Shown: positions 16,554-24,633, numbered from the stretch's first letter. The stretch is 34,684 nt of DNA from Candidatus Zixiibacteriota bacterium (GCA_019038695.1 JAHOYZ010000049.1:1-34684), one strand, 5' to 3'. Notes: generated from the letters alone by a model not told the origin. Numbers and translations: made by a program.

Positions 16554-18056
16554 GTGTTTGCGAGATACCTCAATTTTGTACGGGGTGTAGCGACTAATTG
16601 GTGGGGACGCTTAGGCGTCATTCTCACCACCTCTTCATTCTTGTGCATGATGGTAATGGAACTGGCCCGTCTGGTTGGCCTGGTCACCAGTTCTTATGCC
16701 GGTCTGGTCAGCTATATGCTATTCCCGTCCCTGTTTGTTCTGGGATTACTGCTGATTCCGATCGGTTGGTGGATGCTCAAGAAACAGACTGGCAAATCGA
16801 GCAAGGAACTGATAGAAACTGAATTCGGAAAGGAGTGCGCCGCCCTTTCATTCGGAGGTGCGCGTCTGTTTCGAACGATCTCGATTCTGACTATCGTCAA
16901 CATTGTTTTTCTGTTGATTGTCAGTACACGCATGCTCGCTTATATGGATACCGCAGAGTTCTGTGGCAAGGCCTGTCATAGCGTGATGAACCCTGAGTGG
17001 GTTAGTTATCAACAATCTCCACATGCCAGAGTGGCCTGCATTGAATGCCATGTTGGAGAAGGTGCAGGATCGCTAATTGACAGCAAACTCAATGGCCTCT
17101 GGCAGGTGGTGTCGGTGACTTTTGACTTATTGGAACGGCCGATTCCTACACCCGTGCACCAACTTCGTCCAGCTCGAGAAACCTGTGAGAAATGTCACTG
17201 GCCGGATAAGTTCTATGGCCAGCGGCTAAAGACAATTACACGCTATGGTCATGACTCAGTTTCGACACAGCTCTTTACTACACTGAGTTTGAAAGTCGAT
17301 ATTGGTGCTGCCCATGAACGGAGCGGAATTCACTGGCACATTGCTCAAGAGAATGAGGTGCGCTACGCTTCGGTCAATGACGAGCGTGAGAAGATCATCT
17401 GGACGGAGGTGCGGCAACCCGATGGCAGCTATCATCGTTACACTTCTACCGATGGAGCAGCGGTCGGCATGGATGCCTCTTCAGTTCGCAAAATAGATTG
17501 CGTTGATTGCCACAACCGTGCGACCCATATCTATGAGCTGCCGGACAGGGCAATCGATGAGCGGATCCACAAAGGCATACTGGATCGATCGTTGCCGTTC
17601 CTGAAACGTGAAGCGCTGCGCGCTATCTCCGCCAACTATGCGTCGAGAGAGGCCGCTATGGAAGGAATCTCGAACCATGTGAATGGCTACTATCAGCGCA
17701 ATTATCCTGATCTGGCACGATCAAAGATGACGATTATTGATTCTGTAGTTACAGTTCTGAAAGGCATCTACAATCGTAATATCCACCCAAGTATGAATAT
17801 TGAATGGGGTACCTACCCCAGCCATATCGGCCATGTTGGAGACGGTGGTTGTTTCCGGTGCCACAACTCGAACATGGTTGATGAGGACGGAAACGCTGTC
17901 TCATCTGATTGTGCTCTATGTCATTCTATGTTGTCCAACGGTCATGAGGATGCTTTCCAGTATTTGCGACCGGCAGATACGTCGTCGCTGGATTACCAGA
18001 TGCATCTATACTTGCAGCAGGAGTTCATGCACTCTTCGGAGGCTAGTGGTCTGTAA
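16554..18056 (+). CDS. NapC/NirT-type multihaem cytochrome c, quinol dehydrogenase partner
   Basis: Membrane-anchored cytochrome of about 500 residues. Three hydrophobic segments (about 20-45, 52-72 and 108-126) precede the haem region. The first site is C-x3-CH (CGKACH, about 137-142), the variant seen in long NapC/NirT-family proteins. Five CxxCH sites follow (about 162, 211, 316, 433 and 453), giving six potential haems. The stretch Ser-Pro-His-Ala-Arg-Val, then LRPARETCEKCHWP, is typical of the family. It likely oxidises membrane quinol and feeds the octaheme enzyme encoded 15 bases upstream. The frame opens at a GTG (16548) that is part of the ribosome site AGGAGG (16543-16548); the GTG at 16554 with 5-base spacing is the better start. 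A strong terminator follows the gene. Confidence 0.85.
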   Translation: MFARYLNFVRGVATNWWGRLGVILTTSSFLCMMVMELARLVGLVTSSYAGLVSYMLFPSLFVLGLLLIPIGWWMLKKQTGKSSKELIETEFGKECAALSFGGARLFRTISILTIVNIVFLLIVSTRMLAYMDTAEFCGKACHSVMNPEWVSYQQSPHARVACIECHVGEGAGSLIDSKLNGLWQVVSVTFDLLERPIPTPVHQLRPARETCEKCHWPDKFYGQRLKTITRYGHDSVSTQLFTTLSLKVDIGAAHERSGIHWHIAQENEVRYASVNDEREKIIWTEVRQPDGSYHRYTSTDGAAVGMDASSVRKIDCVDCHNRATHIYELPDRAIDERIHKGILDRSLPFLKREALRAISANYASREAAMEGISNHVNGYYQRNYPDLARSKMTIIDSVVTVLKGIYNRNIHPSMNIEWGTYPSHIGHVGDGGCFRCHNSNMVDEDGNAVSSDCALCHSMLSNGHEDAFQYLRPADTSSLDYQMHLYLQQEFMHSSEASGL

Positions 18057-18103
18057 TCTTATAGCATCCTGCAAGTATTGACAATGCTCAAGAAAAGGAG
18101 AAG

Positions 18104-18137
18104 CGGCTCGAGAGAAATCTCGGGCCGTTTCTTTGTT
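18104..18137 (+). terminator. Rho-independent terminator after the cytochrome pair
   Basis: A 10-bp stem, CGGCTCGAGA (18104-18113) with TCTCGGGCCG (18118-18127) and one G-T wobble, is closed by a GAAA (GNRA) tetraloop and followed by TTTCTTTGTT. It lies 48 bases after the stop at 18056 and separates the cytochrome c pair from cydAB. Confidence 0.88.
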
Positions 18138-18308
18138 GCCCGGGTGGTGTACACCGAGCAAGCCGAAGGAGTGAAAACCAGTTGGCAGCACATACTGTTG
18201 TTTGTGTTAACCGTAACCCTGTACAACATTCCGAAGGGACTAATTCCCGATTCTCAAACCTATGGACACTCATACACCGCCACATGGTGTGTTATAATCG
18301 GGGTTTGT

Positions 18309-18321
18309 TGTCATAATGACA
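18309..18321 (+). promoter_or_regulatory. Palindrome upstream of the cydAB promoter
   Basis: TGTCAT-A-ATGACA is a perfect 6-bp inverted repeat around one base. Its centre is about 80 bases before the inferred cydA start point, a plausible place for an activator or repressor. TTGTC half-sites are loosely Crp/Fnr-like, but the match is weak. Confidence 0.3.
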
Positions 18322-18359
18322 CTTGATGTAGTTCTTGGATAACAGGCGGAACAATGATA

Positions 18360-18388
18360 TTGACAATTTGTTATTGTGTTAATAAAAT
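18360..18388 (+). promoter_or_regulatory. Sigma70-type promoter of cydAB
   Basis: A perfect -35 TTGACA (18360-18365), a 17-base spacer and TAAAAT (18383-18388, one mismatch to TATAAT) give a start near 18395, 23 bases before the cydA ATG, with AGGAG at 18408-18412. The spacer contains the inverted repeat ACAAT-TTGTT-ATTGT (18363-18377), which overlaps the promoter and could be an operator. Confidence 0.75.
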
Positions 18389-18417
18389 ATAGTAGATAGA
18401 TACAAGTAGGAGATTCT

Positions 18418-19758
18418 ATGGATCTTGATCCTGTACTATTGGCACGGTTGCAGTTTGCGCTCACCATCGGATTTCACTTCATCTTTCCACCCATATCGAT
18501 CGGTCTGGCTTGGTTGTTGGTAATCATCGAAGGTTTAGGCTGGAGACGAGGTGACGACACTTACGTGCGAATGGGCAAGTTCTTTGGAAAACTGCTTGCC
18601 CTGACTTTTGTTGTCGGAGTGGCAACCGGTATCGTGATGGAGTTTCAGTTTGGTACTAACTGGGCCGAATACTCCAAGTTCGTCGGTGACATTTTCGGTG
18701 CTCCTTTGGCGGCGGAAGGTATTTTCGCGTTCTTCCTGGAATCTGCTTTCCTTGGCCTGTATCTGTTTGGCCGGAATCGGGTATCGAAGGGCGTACACTG
18801 GTTCTCGATCCTGATGGTAGCGGTCGGTTCCACAATCTCTGCTTTCTGGATTCTAGTGGCCAATTCCTGGCAACAGACTCCCGCGGGTTACATCATTCAG
18901 AACGGTCGTGCGGAACTGACCAGTTTTTCAGAAGCGGTTTTCAACCCGTCAACTATGATTCGCTTCTTCCACACAGTCGATGCCACCCTGATATGCGGAG
19001 CCTTCGTCATGGCCGGTGTGGCAGCATACTTGCTCTTGAGGAATAGGGGGGACCTGGTCGCCCGCAAAGCTCTCAAGTTGTCTCTGATATTTGGATTGGT
19101 AGTGTCCCTGCTGGAGCTCTTTCCGTTCGGCCATGAGCATGCCATTCAGGTTGCCCAGACCCAGCCGGAAAAACTAGCGGCTTTTGAGGGACTGATTGAA
19201 GGACAGACAAATGCTCCAATGGTGATGTTTGGGATACCGTCTGACAATCCACCACAACTGGACGCATCAATTGAGGTCCCCGGCGTATTGAGCTGGTTGG
19301 CTCATGGTGACACGGAGGCCTACGTCAAGGGTTTGAATGATTTTCCACCCGACGAAACGCCACCGTTCTTCATTACCTTTGTGTCGTTTCACAGCATGGT
19401 GGGACTTGGCATGTACTTCATCGGCGTTATGCTACTCGGCGTTTTCCTTCTCTACCGGAAGAAGCTGTGGGATCAGAGGTTGTTCCTCAAACTGTTAGTG
19501 TTCTCAATCCCACTTCCGATCATAGCTATTGAACTAGGCTGGATTGCCGCCGAGGTTGGTCGCCAGCCTTGGGTGGTATATCGCATCATGAAGACGGTCG
19601 ACGCCGTTTCGATAACGGTCACGGCGGGTGAGATTCTGTTTTCCATTATCCTGTTCGGACTGATCTACCTATTTCTGGGTGCTTTGTATCTGTTCTTGTT
19701 TGTGCGTGAGGTCAAACATGGCCCTGAGCCTGAAGTAACGACGGAGGTGTCAGTATGA
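18418..19758 (+). CDS. cydA: Cytochrome bd quinol oxidase subunit I
   Basis: Catalytic subunit of the high-affinity, NO-tolerant terminal oxidase in the inner membrane; it oxidises quinol and reduces O2 to water. Length is 446 residues, the short Q-loop form. Recognisable residues are His 20 in GFHFIFPP (haem b595/d-type ligand region), Glu 100 and Glu 108 in the proton-path helix (AAEGIFAFFLESAF), His 185 in IRFFHTVDA and Met 327 in FHSMVGLGM (haem b558 ligands), and the signature GRQPW (381-385). About nine membrane helices are visible. It has its own promoter and ribosome site and overlaps cydB by four bases. Placement directly after the nitrogen-oxide reduction genes fits a role under microaerobic, NO-exposed conditions. 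Confidence 0.96.
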   Translation: MDLDPVLLARLQFALTIGFHFIFPPISIGLAWLLVIIEGLGWRRGDDTYVRMGKFFGKLLALTFVVGVATGIVMEFQFGTNWAEYSKFVGDIFGAPLAAEGIFAFFLESAFLGLYLFGRNRVSKGVHWFSILMVAVGSTISAFWILVANSWQQTPAGYIIQNGRAELTSFSEAVFNPSTMIRFFHTVDATLICGAFVMAGVAAYLLLRNRGDLVARKALKLSLIFGLVVSLLELFPFGHEHAIQVAQTQPEKLAAFEGLIEGQTNAPMVMFGIPSDNPPQLDASIEVPGVLSWLAHGDTEAYVKGLNDFPPDETPPFFITFVSFHSMVGLGMYFIGVMLLGVFLLYRKKLWDQRLFLKLLVFSIPLPIIAIELGWIAAEVGRQPWVVYRIMKTVDAVSITVTAGEILFSIILFGLIYLFLGALYLFLFVREVKHGPEPEVTTEVSV

Positions 19759-20774
19759 TTGATCTGAATACTACCTGGTTTGCCCTGTTTGCAGTACTTA
19801 TCACGGGATACGCAATCTTGGACGGTTTTGACTTGGGTGTGGGGGTATTGCACCTGTTCGCACGCAACAATACTGAACGTCGCATCAACTTGAACGCGGT
19901 GGGACCGGTGTGGGACGGTAACGAAGTATGGTTGCTGACCGCCGGGGGTGCTCTGTTTGCTGCGTTTCCACCCGTTTACGCGACCATTTTCAGCGGTTTC
20001 TACATAGCCATGATGCTGGTTCTGGCTGCTTTGATTTTCCGCGCCGTTTCGTTTGAGTTTCGTGGCAAGATCGAGTCGCGCGGCTGGCAGCGTCTATGGG
20101 ACTGGTCGTTTGGTCTGGGGAGTTTGCTTCCATCGATACTTTTTGGAGTCGCGGTCGGCAATATTCTCAGGGGCGTGCCCATTGATGGCAATGGCCTCTA
20201 CGTCGGCTCGTTTCTCGAATTGTTGAATCCGTACTCTATCCTGATAGGAGTGCTGAGTCTCGTAATGTTCGTGATGCATGGAGCCTTATATATGACTCTT
20301 AAAACCGATGGCGAACTTCGGGATCGCATGACTCGTTGGGTTTCTGGTTCCTGGATTGCTTTCGTTGTCGTTTATCTATTGTCAACCTTGTACACGATCT
20401 TTGAGGCTCCGCATCTGATGGAGAACATCTTCTCCAAACCTTTGTTCTGGGTGTTCCTGCTGGCACTGCTGGCATCAACGGCCTACCTGCCTGTGGTCCT
20501 GAAGGCTAAGCGTTTTTTCCGAGCCTTTCTATCCTCGTCGGTGTCAATCGCCGCCGCTATCGGTATTGCCGCTGTTAGCCTGTATCCATCGCTTGCGCCG
20601 TCGAGCATTGATGTCGCCTACAGTCTAACCGCCTATAATGCCTCCTCGACGCCCCGGACGCTTACGACAATGTTGGTGATCGCCCTTATCGGGATGCCGA
20701 TTGTAATTCTCTACACAATTTACATTTATAGAGTATTTAAGGGCAAAACAGTAATTACGGAGGAAAGTTATTGA
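19755..20774 (+). CDS. cydB: Cytochrome bd quinol oxidase subunit II
   Basis: Second subunit of cytochrome bd, 339 residues with about eight to nine membrane helices. The N-terminal helix motif ILDGFDLGVG and the following GPVWDGNEVWLLTAGGALFAAFP block (about 50-72) are diagnostic. The final helix and a short cytoplasmic tail complete the family length. The ATG overlaps the cydA stop (ATGA), so the subunits are co-translated. No cydX-like small open frame with a ribosome site follows, and no CydDC assembly transporter is encoded in the window. Confidence 0.96.
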   Translation: MIDLNTTWFALFAVLITGYAILDGFDLGVGVLHLFARNNTERRINLNAVGPVWDGNEVWLLTAGGALFAAFPPVYATIFSGFYIAMMLVLAALIFRAVSFEFRGKIESRGWQRLWDWSFGLGSLLPSILFGVAVGNILRGVPIDGNGLYVGSFLELLNPYSILIGVLSLVMFVMHGALYMTLKTDGELRDRMTRWVSGSWIAFVVVYLLSTLYTIFEAPHLMENIFSKPLFWVFLLALLASTAYLPVVLKAKRFFRAFLSSSVSIAAAIGIAAVSLYPSLAPSSIDVAYSLTAYNASSTPRTLTTMLVIALIGMPIVILYTIYIYRVFKGKTVITEESY

Positions 20775-20863
20775 GGCGGACGGTCTGGGATCAGATTGAA
20801 TCATAGTTCACAAAGGTAATGAAAAAGAAAACTCTGTTTTGGTCATAAAACTTATGCGTTGCT

Positions 20864-20907
20864 ACAGATCATGTAAGAACTTCGGTGACACTACCGTTGA
20901 TATCTGT
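20864..20907. other. Nested inverted repeat between convergent genes
   Basis: ACAGAT (20864-20869) pairs with ATCTGT (20902-20907), enclosing CGGT (20883-20886) with ACCG (20893-20896). It lies between the convergent cydB and lipid-kinase genes, where a bidirectional terminator would be expected, but no T-tract follows on either strand. Confidence 0.25.
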
Positions 20908-20955
20908 CTCGGTTAACTCTTCCGACTCAAGTACAGAGTGACATTACCGTATATT

Positions 20956-21957
20956 CTATCGCGTCAAAAAATAGATCCGATCATCTATCTCTACACTTGC
21001 AGAGCCATAACACTCAAGTGCCGAGCCATCGGTGTTGAGGGGGAAGACCGAATCGCCATCGGGGCGCAGCACCAGCTTCTCCTTAACGCGAAAACCCTCG
21101 AATCCCCACCTGTCCGGATCTTCGAGCACAGATGCATCCCAAGCATGTTTCAACTGCATCGGGAGTTTGAACACTCCCATATCTCGGATTGCGAACACGT
21201 GGAAATCCCCTGAACCAAGTGGCACACCCTGTGCGAACGGCATATTCGGGCCGAGGTAGCCGTTCACAATCATGATTGCCTGATAATAGCCCTGTGTTAC
21301 GGCTTGACCATCGACCATAATTTCCCATTGTCTCTTACCCCGGCCGATATGTCTGAATATTTTGGAAATTACCGCCAGACTAGTACCAACGAAAAACGGA
21401 CCCAGGTCGCCAAACAACTGACTCAATATCCCTTTGTAGTACTTGATGAAGCGGTTCTCGGTGAAACGGGGGACCTCACCGAACACTTCGGCCCCACCAT
21501 AACCCACGAAATGACGAACATCAGAGTCTCCGTGCTCGCTGGACGCCAGAAGTACGTCACACGGAACGACTTTGTCCTCACGAATGGAATTAACGAAAAC
21601 TTCAATGGCCTCCTCGATTTCGTCCGGCATTCCGAGTACTTTTCCGATCAGATCGGCTGATCCCTTCCGCAGAAATCCAAGCCGCAAACGATTAAAGTCA
21701 CACCGGGCATCGTAGCAACCTTCGACTACGGCGTTGAACGTGCCGGAGCCGCCAGCAGAAATGAGAATCTCGCTACCGTCCTTGACCAGTTCACACGCCT
21801 TCTGTCGTGCATCTGCATGACTATCAACAGAGATAAGATTAACGTTGTCTTCGCCGTGTTCTCTGAAGAGAGGCACAATGCGACCGACTTTACCCCAGTC
21901 GCTAACTGATCCCGAGATCGTCGTCGCAATGACATCAATGCGTTTACTCACTGTCAT
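20956..21957 (-). CDS. Diacylglycerol/lipid kinase family protein
   Basis: Cytoplasmic lipid kinase of 333 residues in the DAGK-catalytic / YegS-like family. The nucleotide-binding signature reads SAGGSGTFNAVVEG (about 67-80) against the usual GGDGT-x-N-E-V-x-N-G; the normally acidic residue is Ser (GGSGT), a notable change at the phosphate-binding loop. A second motif, KGSADLIGK (about 98-106), replaces the common GTANDFA. The C-terminal beta-sandwich with GYLGPNMPFAQGVPLGSGDFHVFAI (split around residues 233-257) is clear. It is the last gene of a coupled three-gene minus operon: its ATG lies 14 bases inside the acyltransferase-kinase gene. Predicted to phosphorylate a diacylglycerol or similar lipid; the substrate is unknown. 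Confidence 0.8.
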   Translation of the reverse strand: MTVSKRIDVIATTISGSVSDWGKVGRIVPLFREHGEDNVNLISVDSHADARQKACELVKDGSEILISAGGSGTFNAVVEGCYDARCDFNRLRLGFLRKGSADLIGKVLGMPDEIEEAIEVFVNSIREDKVVPCDVLLASSEHGDSDVRHFVGYGGAEVFGEVPRFTENRFIKYYKGILSQLFGDLGPFFVGTSLAVISKIFRHIGRGKRQWEIMVDGQAVTQGYYQAIMIVNGYLGPNMPFAQGVPLGSGDFHVFAIRDMGVFKLPMQLKHAWDASVLEDPDRWGFEGFRVKEKLVLRPDGDSVFPLNTDGSALECYGSASVEIDDRIYFLTR

Positions 21958-23392
21958 CAGGCTCCTTGTGTATGGAACTGGAGAGGAAAGAGAGACACTC
22001 GTCCAGAATTTCTTCCCGTGTGTTCGTGCCGTCCACTACGAGCACCGGTACGTTCCATTCATTCTGGATGACACCACACACCAGTCGATAACCATCCCGC
22101 AGCCGACCAAGCTTCTCCTTCGTCTCGTGCACCTGTCTGTCTTCGCCTCGCTTTGTGATCCGCCGACATGCCTCTTCAGGGTCAATATCGATGAATATCG
22201 CAACGCTGGGTATGCTCAGCCGATTCACTCCGATACGTTTCAGTTGCAATAGCTCGGGATAATGATCAAACAACTGGTCGCTGCGAGGTACATTCGTTCC
22301 CTTGCCACTGAGTACGGCAATGGCCTTTGAACACGATTGAGCGTCCATCGTATCGTTTTTGTACAACACAGACCATGCCAGAAGATTTAGGAGCGGGGAA
22401 CCATCCATTGTTACATAAGCAGGTCGATACCATCTCTGGACCTCATTTAGAAGATGATCCCTCAGAAGCAGTTCCGCCAGCTTTGGGATCTTGTATAGCT
22501 TGAGCGATTTGGCTGTCTTTGCATAACCACTGATCTTTCTACGAATCCGTTCGGCCAATAATGGCTGTATGTCCATTGCCCGTCCCTCCACATAGAATTC
22601 AAGCTCATCACTGATGCGACAAACTTTCGTCGAGGCCGACAGATTCTCCGTGACCATTCTCGACATCGTGCTCTTCCCCGAACCATCAATACCAAGAAAG
22701 CCTATACACTTGAGAGCCGTCTGTTGCTGGTTTTCTCTGCAGTGTCTTCGCGCTGCTTCTGATCGCGCGAGTTCCATTAGAACTTCCTGGAGCAGACGAG
22801 TCGTCTCGCGATGTGTACCTCTGCATTTTTGTGCCGGTCCGATTATAACATTGTTCCACAACGGCAGCAATAGCGCACTGGCCTTGGGGAGCGAACGCTC
22901 CGGACCGGTTAGAAACACCGGTACGATAGGAATGTCGGGGTACTGCGTTACAAGCCTCCCGATGCCACTCTTGAACTTCAATAACTCACCCGGTGTCCCG
23001 CGAGTGCCTTCGGGGAAAATGATCAGGTTGTCTCCTGCATCGAGCCGAGCCTTGATATGCCCAAGTGGGTCGGATTTGGACTCCAATTGCCCCCGCGTGA
23101 GCCAGATGGGTCGGAATAGATATTTGATGATCTTGAAAACCAAGCGGTACTTTGAGAAGTACGCTTCATCAGCGATGGCACGAGTGCGCCGAATGTGGCT
23201 GATCGGCAAGATGTAGAATAGCAGCAGGATGTCGAGGTGACTGTTGTGATTGGCAATGATGACATACCTGTCCAGATGCTCCAAGTTCTCGTGCCCACTG
23301 ACATTGACGCCGAATACTATCCGGAGAAACGGACGCAGCAGCATGACATGCCAGAACACACGCCAGAATGATTTCTCAGCCTGACTTTTCAT
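21944..23392 (-). CDS. PlsC-type acyltransferase fused to a thymidylate-kinase-like P-loop kinase
   Basis: Two-domain protein of 482 residues. Residues 1 to about 215 are a lysophosphatidate acyltransferase domain: the H-x4-D catalytic motif (NHNSHLD, His 49 and Asp 54), the Arg-containing middle block, and the acceptor-binding PEGTRG (127-132), plus an amphipathic N-terminal helix. Residues about 226-475 are a P-loop kinase: Walker A GIDGSGKST (234-242), a FIDIDPEEACRRI strand-helix and a lid-like Arg-rich segment as in thymidylate kinases. The DR motif of true dTMP kinases is replaced (Met-Asp-Gly-Ser-Pro), so the substrate is probably different. It overlaps the upstream gene by four bases (ATGA) and the downstream lipid kinase by 14. 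Likely role: acylation plus phosphorylation steps in a specialised lipid pathway (inference). Confidence 0.8.
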   Translation of the reverse strand: MKSQAEKSFWRVFWHVMLLRPFLRIVFGVNVSGHENLEHLDRYVIIANHNSHLDILLLFYILPISHIRRTRAIADEAYFSKYRLVFKIIKYLFRPIWLTRGQLESKSDPLGHIKARLDAGDNLIIFPEGTRGTPGELLKFKSGIGRLVTQYPDIPIVPVFLTGPERSLPKASALLLPLWNNVIIGPAQKCRGTHRETTRLLQEVLMELARSEAARRHCRENQQQTALKCIGFLGIDGSGKSTMSRMVTENLSASTKVCRISDELEFYVEGRAMDIQPLLAERIRRKISGYAKTAKSLKLYKIPKLAELLLRDHLLNEVQRWYRPAYVTMDGSPLLNLLAWSVLYKNDTMDAQSCSKAIAVLSGKGTNVPRSDQLFDHYPELLQLKRIGVNRLSIPSVAIFIDIDPEEACRRITKRGEDRQVHETKEKLGRLRDGYRLVCGVIQNEWNVPVLVVDGTNTREEILDECLSFLSSSIHKEPDDSE

Positions 23393-24249
23393 TTCAGGAA
23401 GTAGTAGATGTAGTGAAAAGTCACCGGGGCGACCAACAAAAGAGCCTTAAGGTTGTTGAGGATTTGGCCCCTTCCAGAAATCAACAAATCTTCCTCGATT
23501 CTCAAGTCTGCCCCAACGAAGTCGCCTGCGCGATGTCCCAGAATGACCAGTACCGGAATCATACATGCCAGTATGACCGAGTGCAGTATCGGTATCTCAG
23601 TCCAGTTGGACAGAATTATGGAGATCGCAACTGTAATTGGCAGGGGAGACAGGAATCTTGCGAGGTAGTTCCCAAAGAGAGTTTTGGTCCTGGGTCCGAC
23701 AAAATGCGATACGGTGTCACACACAAGCACATTGATCACAATCAGCGCCGCCATCCACGTTGAGAATGAGGCCAGGTAGCCGAGATGTCCGAGACAGAAG
23801 ACAAATGCAAATAGGCCAAACTCGATAGCACCGATTGAGAAGACGGTTCCCTGCGTCTCGTTCCCGCCAAGCGTTACCAGCAATGGGATTGCCAGAAAAA
23901 CATACACAGGTATTGATATGATGAACATCCCGTACCAGGAAACCTGTATGAAGTAGATCATGAAAGGAATTGACACATAGGCGCCCAAAATGGCCACTCG
24001 GTCCTGCAGACGAATATCGATCAGCGAGAAATACTCGCGAAGAGCCGAGAAGCAGATGATCGCCAGCACCCAGATTCCTACCTGAAACGATATCAGTTCC
24101 ACTACTGCGAAGCATAGGAAGAACAGCCACGTGTAGCATAAGTAGGAGTCAAATGGGAAGCGTTTATTGACGATTATCTTCACTATGCGATATACGGTCA
24201 GAATCGCACAGATACCTACCAGTACGGTTGTCGAGATAGTCCAAGTCAC
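23389..24249 (-). CDS. CdsA/YnbB-like membrane protein with degenerate catalytic signature
   Basis: Integral membrane protein of about 286 residues with about eight hydrophobic segments, matching the phosphatidate cytidylyltransferase family in length and layout. The Cys-Asp-Thr-x-Ser-His-Phe motif aligns with the Asp-containing motif of CdsA. In the C-terminal signature, the usual S-x-x-K-R, P-G-H-G-G and D-R-x-D-S are replaced by A-D-L-R-I, S-G-R-G-Q and N-N-L-K-A, while the flanking Ile-Leu and Ala-Pro-x-x-Phe-His-Tyr are kept. Both metal-binding Asp residues of true CdsA enzymes therefore appear lost. The frame extends upstream to 24522, but it then crosses a tRNA-Leu fragment; the GTG at 24249 has GGAGG 8 bases upstream and begins directly at the first membrane helix, so it is chosen. 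First gene of the coupled lipid operon. Confidence 0.65.
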   Translation of the reverse strand: MTWTISTTVLVGICAILTVYRIVKIIVNKRFPFDSYLCYTWLFFLCFAVVELISFQVGIWVLAIICFSALREYFSLIDIRLQDRVAILGAYVSIPFMIYFIQVSWYGMFIISIPVYVFLAIPLLVTLGGNETQGTVFSIGAIEFGLFAFVFCLGHLGYLASFSTWMAALIVINVLVCDTVSHFVGPRTKTLFGNYLARFLSPLPITVAISIILSNWTEIPILHSVILACMIPVLVILGHRAGDFVGADLRIEEDLLISGRGQILNNLKALLLVAPVTFHYIYYFLK

Positions 24250-24633
24250 GTTAACGACCTCCGATGTTACCTGAAGTGTCGGTAATGAAACATCAACCTG
24301 CGGTCCAGGCCATTGACTAATTAAAAGATACTTGAACGCATCTGCATCGCAAGCTAAAAACAAAGTGAACGCATGGTAGGGTGAATGAGGTAGGGATCCG
24401 AGGGACAAAAAGTCCATTGTGACTTGGTGGACCTTAATAATGTAACTTTTTGACGTATCACCAATTGCCGGAGTGGTGGAATGGTCTGCTGAGACTGCCT
24501 TCAAAAGAACCATTGCTATCAAACAAACTCTGTCTTAGCTTTCAATGTCACTTGTACGAATTATCTAAAGAGGTACGAAACTGACGGCTGTGCCGCAGCA
24601 CATTACGGCGCTAGCTGAGAAAGGCAACGGAAT
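24250..24633. other. Intergenic stretch with divergent promoters expected
   Basis: 384 bases between the lipid operon (minus) and the PH-domain gene (plus). It holds the tRNA-Leu fragment at 24467 and no other recognisable gene. The minus-strand frame here is open but carries no family similarity. Confidence 0.5.
24467..24486 (+). pseudogene. tRNA-Leu 5' fragment (copy 2)
   Basis: GCCGGAGTGGTGGAAT-GGT matches the acceptor stem and D-arm start of tRNA-Leu (compare 28080 and 30262) with one base deleted. The similarity ends there; no anticodon arm follows. Confidence 0.6.

Noticed and set aside
24413-24433. Possible fifth GGTC octamer pair on the minus strand
   Set aside because: GGTCCACCAAGTCACAA needs gaps and mismatches to fit the motif; not distinguishable from chance.
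24250-24522. N-terminal extension of the CdsA-like protein up to 24522
   Set aside because: It would translate through the tRNA-Leu fragment at 24467 and lacks a ribosome site; the GTG at 24249 has GGAGG and starts at the first helix.
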